Shown piece by piece: positions 1 through 6,985 of a DNA stretch of 6,985 nt. A model generated the notes under the pieces. That model worked only from the letters and a program-made list of their open reading frames with translations. It did no database searches and was not told the DNA's origin. The stretch is from the NCBI GenBank assembly GCA_001725215.1, contig MEFT01000075.1, positions 1 through 6,985 on the forward strand, in the 5' to 3' direction. The stretch comes from Clostridium sp. SCN 57-10 (GTDB lineage: Bacteria; Bacillota; Clostridia; Oscillospirales; Butyricicoccaceae). Position 1 is the stretch's first letter; every line of letters begins with the position of its first letter. The position numbers and the translations under genes are program-made.

Positions 1-1
1 C

Positions 2-916
<915 letters not shown>

Positions 917-920
917 TTTG

Positions 921-927
921 GGAGGAG
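921..927 (+). promoter_or_regulatory. Ribosome binding site of rpoC
   Basis: GGAGGAG lies ten bases before the ATG at 938, inside the 21-base rpoB-rpoC spacer. This fixes the rpoC start, and the protein then begins MSEMIFDAIKIGLASP, as expected for the family. Confidence 0.85.
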
Positions 928-937
928 ACGTGAAACA

Positions 938-4456
<3,519 letters not shown>

Positions 4457-4473
4457 AATCCCTGTAATATCAG

Positions 4474-4502
4474 TTGACAGGTGTCACAATATACTGTACA
4501 AT
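4474..4502 (+). promoter_or_regulatory. Strong sigma-A-type promoter between rpoC and the L7Ae gene
   Basis: A perfect -35 hexamer TTGACA (4474-4479), a 17-base spacer and the -10 hexamer TACAAT (4497-4502, one mismatch to TATAAT) lie in an AT-rich stretch 18 bases after the rpoC stop. Transcription would start near 4507-4511, giving a leader of about 24-28 bases before the ATG at 4535. The surrounding DNA is GC-rich coding sequence, which makes a chance near-consensus match less likely. The promoter would let the L7Ae-rpsL-rpsG-fusA segment be expressed independently of rpoBC. No terminator is seen between rpoC and this promoter, so read-through from rpoC probably also contributes. The promoter call rests on sequence match only. 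Confidence 0.82.
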
Positions 4503-4523
4503 ATATATTCGCGAGAAGTTTTT

Positions 4524-4529
4524 GGAGGA
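4524..4529 (+). promoter_or_regulatory. Ribosome binding site deciding the L7Ae start
   Basis: GGAGGA lies five bases before the ATG at 4535. An in-frame GTG at 4481 would give 18 extra residues, but it falls inside the promoter spacer, upstream of the predicted transcription start, and adds residues unlike any family member. The ATG at 4535 is therefore chosen. Confidence 0.85.
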
Positions 4530-4534
4530 ACACG

Positions 4535-4810
4535 ATGGTATCCGAATTAAAGAACGGGATAAAGGTCATTGGGCTCAAGCAATCGCAGCGCGCGGTTGCG
4601 GACGGGCGTGCCAAAAAAGCCTTTGTCGCAAAAGACGCGGAAAAACGCGTGACCGAGAACTTTTTGAAACTGTGTGCTGAGCAGGGCGTCGAGATCGAGC
4701 TGGTGGAAACCATGCGCGAACTCGGCGAGGCCTGCGAGATCGAAGTGAGCGCCGCCGTTGCGGTGGCGCTCACCGAACAGGCTTTAACGGGCGAACGCCC
4801 GATTAAGTAA
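4535..4810 (+). CDS. L7Ae/YbxF-family kink-turn RNA-binding protein
   Basis: Small basic/acidic alpha-beta protein of 91 residues in the ribosomal protein L7Ae/L30e/S12e/Gadd45 family, equivalent in position and sequence to B. subtilis YbxF (82 residues). Family features: IGLKQSQRAVADGRAKKAFVAKDA (residues 12-35), matching the IGTKQTVKAL...VVVAKDA pattern whose Gly-x-Lys-Gln stretch contacts the kink-turn, then VETMRELGEACEIEVSAAVAVAL (57-79), matching [22 protein letters not shown]. Two small-residue positions of that last motif are changed (Glu69 for Gly in ACGI, Ser72 for Gly in EVGAA). B. subtilis homologues bind kink-turn RNAs in vitro, but their cellular role is unsettled. Here the gene has its own promoter and ribosome binding site and ends 22 bases before rpsL, so it appears to lead the translation part of the operon. 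The family call is firm; the exact RNA target is unknown. Confidence 0.92.
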   Translation: MVSELKNGIKVIGLKQSQRAVADGRAKKAFVAKDAEKRVTENFLKLCAEQGVEIELVETMRELGEACEIEVSAAVAVALTEQALTGERPIK

Positions 4811-4832
4811 TAAAAAAAGAAGGAGGTACATT

Positions 4833-5273
4833 ATGCCGACATTTAACCAGCTTGTCAGAAAAGGCCGCGAGACCGTCGCCTACAAGTCGACTGCACCTGC
4901 TCTCCAGAAGGGGCTCAACACAAAGAAGAAGGTAACCATTGATTTGGCTTCTCCCCAGAAGAGAGGCGTCTGCACTACCGTGAAGACGATGACCCCTAAA
5001 AAGCCGAACTCTGCGCTGCGTAAGGTCGCCCGTGTTCGTTTGACGAACGGTATGGAAGTTTGGGGCTATATCCCCGGCGTTGGCCACAATCTTCAGGAGC
5101 ACTCTGTCGTTATGGTCAGAGGCGGCCGTGTCAAGGATCTGCCCGGTGTGCGTTATCACATCATCCGCGGCACGCTGGACACGCAGGGCGTCAACAACCG
5201 CAAGCAGTCCCGTTCCAAGTACGGCGCGAAGCGCCCGAAGGCAGGCAAGGCTGCAGCGACTGGCAAGAAATAA
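4833..5273 (+). CDS. rpsL: 30S ribosomal protein S12
   Basis: Component of the decoding centre at the 30S shoulder, where it monitors codon-anticodon pairing. It has 146 residues, against about 124 in E. coli and 138 in B. subtilis. The start is fixed by a strong AAGGAGGT at 4820-4827, five bases before ATG. N-terminus MPTFNQLVRKGR is followed by the 13-residue insertion (around residues 27-40) seen in Gram-positive S12. The decoding loop TPKKPNSALRK has Lys56, equivalent to E. coli Lys42 (mature numbering). The second loop RGGRVKDLPGVRYH has Lys101, equivalent to Lys87, and Asp102, the site methylthiolated in E. coli. Both lysines are wild type, so no classical streptomycin-resistance change is seen. 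The C-terminus continues past the conserved KRPKA with a basic, Ala/Gly/Lys-rich GKAAATGKK. Inference: the extra tail is disordered. Confidence 0.99.
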   Translation: MPTFNQLVRKGRETVAYKSTAPALQKGLNTKKKVTIDLASPQKRGVCTTVKTMTPKKPNSALRKVARVRLTNGMEVWGYIPGVGHNLQEHSVVMVRGGRVKDLPGVRYHIIRGTLDTQGVNNRKQSRSKYGAKRPKAGKAAATGKK

Positions 5274-5415
5274 TTACGCATAATTCGTATCACAAAGCAG
5301 TGCTTTGACTGGTATTGATATAGAGGGAACACCTCTTTCGTAACACGTCACGGCACAAACAGAAGCGTCAGCTTTTGAGTACCTATGAAATCATTATGTG
5401 AAGGAGGGAAGCAAA
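5274..5415 (+). promoter_or_regulatory. Structured rpsL-rpsG spacer, candidate translational control region
   Basis: This 142-base spacer is long for the operon (the others are 21-78 bases) and holds no convincing gene, promoter or terminator. It contains several potential RNA hairpins. CAAAG/CTTTG pairs at 5293-5297/5303-5307, in a near-palindrome. AGAGG/CCTCT pairs at 5322-5326/5332-5336 with loop GAACA. A 7-bp stem is 5360-5366/5371-5377 with loop GTCA and one G-U pair. Alternatively, 5332-5342 (CCTCTTTCGTA) can pair with 5397-5407 (TGTGAAGGAGG): eleven consecutive pairs, three of them G-U, burying the rpsG Shine-Dalgarno sequence. The second hairpin and this long-range stem exclude each other, as in a switch. 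In E. coli, S7 represses its operon by binding the S12-S7 intercistronic RNA, so the location fits. A regulatory role here is inference. Confidence 0.5.
5401..5407 (+). promoter_or_regulatory. Ribosome binding site deciding the rpsG GTG start
   Basis: AAGGAGG lies eight bases before GTG at 5416. An in-frame upstream GTG at 5398 overlaps this site and would add six residues not found in S7, so 5416 is the start. The site can pair with 5332-5338, which is complementary apart from one G-U pair. Confidence 0.88.
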
Positions 5416-5886
5416 GTGCCCAGAAGAGGTAATGTTCCCAAGCGGGACGTTCTTCCGGATCCGCTTTACAACTCGAAGCTTGTTACCAAGCTCATTAACA
5501 ACATCATGCTTGACGGCAAAAAGGGTGTTGCGCAGAAAATCGTTTATGATGCTTTTGACATCGTGAAAGAGAAGTCGGGCAACAACCCCGCCGAAATGTT
5601 TGTGCAGGCGATGGAAAACATCATGCCCGCACTTGAAATCAAGGCTCGCCGCGTCGGCGGCGCTACCTATCAGGTTCCCTTGGAGGTTCGCCCCGAGAGA
5701 CGCCAAACCCTTGGTCTGCGCTGGCTGACCAGCTATTCCCGTAACCGCAACGAAAAAACAATGAAAGAGCGTCTTGCTGGAGAGATTCTCGATGCGTGCA
5801 ACAATCTTGGCGGCGCCGTGAAAAAGCGCGAGGATACGCACAAGATGGCAGAGGCCAACAAGGCCTTCGCGCACCTCAGATTCTAA
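5416..5886 (+). CDS. rpsG: 30S ribosomal protein S7
   Basis: Primary 16S rRNA-binding protein that nucleates assembly of the 30S head and lines the E site. With the GTG start it is 156 residues, the usual family length, and begins MPRRGNVPKRDVLPDP. Conserved stretches: YNSKLVTKLINNIMLDGKKGVAQKIV (about 19-44), then NPAEMFVQAMENIMP, VGGATYQVPLEVRPERR (the beta-hairpin and following helix near the E site), LRWLTSYSRNR, and the C-terminal helix HKMAEANKAFAHLRF. GTG with a strong Shine-Dalgarno sequence differs from the ATG starts of its neighbours. In E. coli S7 is the autogenous repressor of the str operon; the structured spacer upstream makes the same possible here but does not prove it. Its last codons and stop form the 5' arm of a long stem-loop reaching toward fusA. 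Confidence 0.99.
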   Translation: MPRRGNVPKRDVLPDPLYNSKLVTKLINNIMLDGKKGVAQKIVYDAFDIVKEKSGNNPAEMFVQAMENIMPALEIKARRVGGATYQVPLEVRPERRQTLGLRWLTSYSRNRNEKTMKERLAGEILDACNNLGGAVKKREDTHKMAEANKAFAHLRF

Positions 5887-5908
5887 TCCGTTGCGGATGA
5901 TCTGAGGT
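5873..5908 (+). promoter_or_regulatory. Long stem-loop spanning the rpsG stop codon
   Basis: ACCTCAGATT (5873-5882) pairs with GATCTGAGGT (5899-5908) over ten positions (nine Watson-Crick, one T-G). After a three-base bulge (5883-5885), ATCCG (5886-5890) pairs with CGGAT (5894-5898) around a TTG loop. The 15 pairs cover the rpsG stop (5884-5886) and end eight bases before the fusA Shine-Dalgarno sequence. No T-tract follows, so this is not an intrinsic terminator. Likely roles are an mRNA processing or stability element, or a coupling element for fusA translation; the role is inferred. An alternative fold resembling a kink-turn is possible. Confidence 0.6.
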
Positions 5909-5930
5909 AACGCACGAAAGGAGTTAATCG

Positions 5931-6985
5931 ATGGCAAGGCAATATCCCCTAGAGCTTACCCGCAACATCGGCATTATGGCCCATATTGACGCGGGTAAGA
6001 CGACAACGACAGAGCGTATTCTGTTCTATTCGGGCAGAAACCATAAGCTTGGCGAAACCCACGACGGTTCCGCCACGATGGACTGGATGGCCCAGGAGCA
6101 GGAGCGCGGCATTACCATTACTTCCGCGGCTACAACTTGCGCGTGGAAGGGACATCGTATCAACATCATCGATACGCCGGGCCACGTCGACTTCACTGTT
6201 GAGGTCGAGCGTTCGCTTCGCGTGCTCGATGGTTCTGTTACTGTGTTCTGCGCCAAGGGTGGCGTTGAGCCGCAGTCTGAAACCGTTTGGCGTCAGGCTG
6301 ACAAATACAACGTTCCCCGTATGGCGTATGTCAATAAAATGGACATCACGGGAGCTGATTTCTATCGTGTCGTTGACATGATGCACGACCGGCTCAAGTG
6401 TAACGCTGTCCCCATTCAGCTGCCCATCGGCGCCGAAGATACGTTCAAAGGCATCATCGACCTTGTTGAAATGAAGGCCGACGTATACTATGATGATCTC
6501 GGCAAGGACATGCGTGTGGAAGAAATTCCCGAAGATATGCGCGACATTGCCGAGGAATACCGCGGCAAGCTGCTCGAGGCAATCTCGGAATTTGATGACG
6601 AAATCATGGAGAAGTTCCTCGAGGGTGAGGAAGTCTCTGTGGATAGCATCAAGGCTGCCATCCGCAAGGCGACCATTTCGGTCAGCATGATTCCCGTCAT
6701 TTGCGGTACTTCTTACCGTAACAAGGGCGTCCAGAAGCTGCTCGACGCTGTGGTCGACTATCTCCCCGCGCCGACCGACATTCCCGCCATCGACGGCGTC
6801 AATCCCGAGACCGGTGAGCCGGACTGCCGCCATCCGTCGGATGATGAGCCTTTCTCGGCATTGGCATTTAAGATTATGGCTGACCCCTATGTCGGAAAGC
6901 TTTGCTTCTTCCGCGTTTACTCCGGCTCGTTGAGCACCGGCACCCCCGTGCTGAACAGCTCGAAGTCGAAGAACAACCGCGAGCG
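5931..6985 (+). CDS. fusA: Translation elongation factor G, N-terminal part (3' end outside window)
   Basis: GTPase that drives translocation of tRNA and mRNA and, with RRF, ribosome recycling. The first 351 codons of an expected ~690 are present, open to the window end with no internal stop. The start is set by AAAGGAG (5917-5923) seven bases before ATG. GTPase motifs: G1 AHIDAGKT (residues 17-24), G2/switch I RGITITSA (59-66), G3 DTPGH (81-85) with catalytic His85, G4 NKMD (135-138), and a G5-like CGTSYRNKGV after the G' insert. The sequence then enters domain II (FSALAFKIMADPYVGKLCFFRVYSG). The segment AKGGVEPQSETVWRQADKY resembles clostridial EF-G. All visible motifs are intact, so this looks like the housekeeping EF-G and not a tetracycline-protection paralogue, also judging from its place after rpsG. 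It lies 44 bases after rpsG, behind the stem-loop. Confidence 0.98.
   Translation, partial: MARQYPLELTRNIGIMAHIDAGKTTTTERILFYSGRNHKLGETHDGSATMDWMAQEQERGITITSAATTCAWKGHRINIIDTPGHVDFTVEVERSLRVLDGSVTVFCAKGGVEPQSETVWRQADKYNVPRMAYVNKMDITGADFYRVVDMMHDRLKCNAVPIQLPIGAEDTFKGIIDLVEMKADVYYDDLGKDMRVEEIPEDMRDIAEEYRGKLLEAISEFDDEIMEKFLEGEEVSVDSIKAAIRKATISVSMIPVICGTSYRNKGVQKLLDAVVDYLPAPTDIPAIDGVNPETGEPDCRHPSDDEPFSALAFKIMADPYVGKLCFFRVYSGSLSTGTPVLNSSKSKNNRE

Noticed and set aside
4461..4481. CCTGT/ACAGG inverted repeat after rpoC as a terminator
   Set aside because: Only five pairs, an 11-base loop, no T-tract, and it overlaps the -35 element.
4481..4534. Upstream GTG start for the L7Ae gene
   Set aside because: Would begin inside the promoter spacer, upstream of the predicted transcription start; the ATG at 4535 has a proper ribosome binding site and gives the family length.
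5305..5333. Possible promoter in the rpsL-rpsG spacer starting at TTGACT
   Set aside because: No -10-like hexamer 16-18 bases downstream (AACACC region).
5322..5338. AGAGG-GAACA-CCTCT hairpin followed by TT as an intrinsic terminator after rpsL
   Set aside because: The stem is only five pairs and the T run is only TTT including the last stem base; too weak to end transcription within an essential operon.
5398..5415. Upstream GTG start for rpsG
   Set aside because: Overlaps the Shine-Dalgarno sequence; the GTG at 5416 gives the standard 156-residue S7.
5385..5432. 15-codon open frame overlapping the rpsG start, a possible leader peptide
   Set aside because: No ribosome binding site before its ATG and no notable composition; probably chance, though ribosomes on it would cross the rpsG ribosome binding site.
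5949..6833. 294-codon open frame on the minus strand opposite fusA
   Set aside because: It is antisense to a certain EF-G gene with all motifs intact, has no ribosome binding site I can defend and no recognisable protein motif; a by-product of codon bias.

Overview
The window is a piece of the conserved RNA polymerase/streptomycin operon of a Gram-positive bacterium. Gene order is rpoB (3' end) – rpoC – L7Ae-like gene – rpsL – rpsG – fusA (5' part), all on the + strand with no frameshifts. An L7Ae-family gene between rpoC and rpsL is the Firmicutes arrangement (Bacillus subtilis rpoB-rpoC-ybxF-rpsL-rpsG-fusA). Three other features also point to Firmicutes: the 13-residue insertion near the N-terminus of S12, the absence of the proteobacterial trigger-loop insertion in RpoC, and strong AGGAGG-type ribosome binding sites. 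The fairly GC-rich coding sequence and the EF-G wording (AKGGVEPQ, CGTSYRNKGV) suggest the class Clostridia, perhaps the Ruminococcaceae/Oscillospiraceae. That finer placement is inference.

Layout: 2-916 is the C-terminal part of RpoB with a long acidic tail. 938-4456 is complete RpoC. 4457-4534 is a short AT-rich spacer with a near-consensus sigma-A promoter (TTGACA-17-TACAAT). 4535-4810 is a 91-residue L7Ae/YbxF-like kink-turn-binding protein. 4833-5273 is S12. 5274-5415 is a 142-base spacer rich in potential RNA structure. 5416-5886 is S7, starting at GTG. 5887-5930 is a short spacer holding half of a long stem-loop that spans the rpsG stop codon. 5931-6985 is the first 351 codons of EF-G, which continues beyond the window.

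Function: the upstream genes encode the two large RNA polymerase subunits, and the downstream genes encode 30S decoding-centre and head proteins plus the translocase. The internal promoter means the translation genes can be transcribed separately from rpoBC. The two non-trivial spacers (rpsL-rpsG and rpsG-fusA) are the likeliest places for post-transcriptional control. In the first, an upstream CCUCUUUCGUA segment can pair over 11 positions with the region of the rpsG Shine-Dalgarno sequence, and it resembles the 16S 3' end. This sits where E. coli S7 autoregulates its operon. No mobile element, CRISPR array, tRNA or accessory system is visible. The genes are ordinary core genes, and what novelty there may be lies in the RNA elements.
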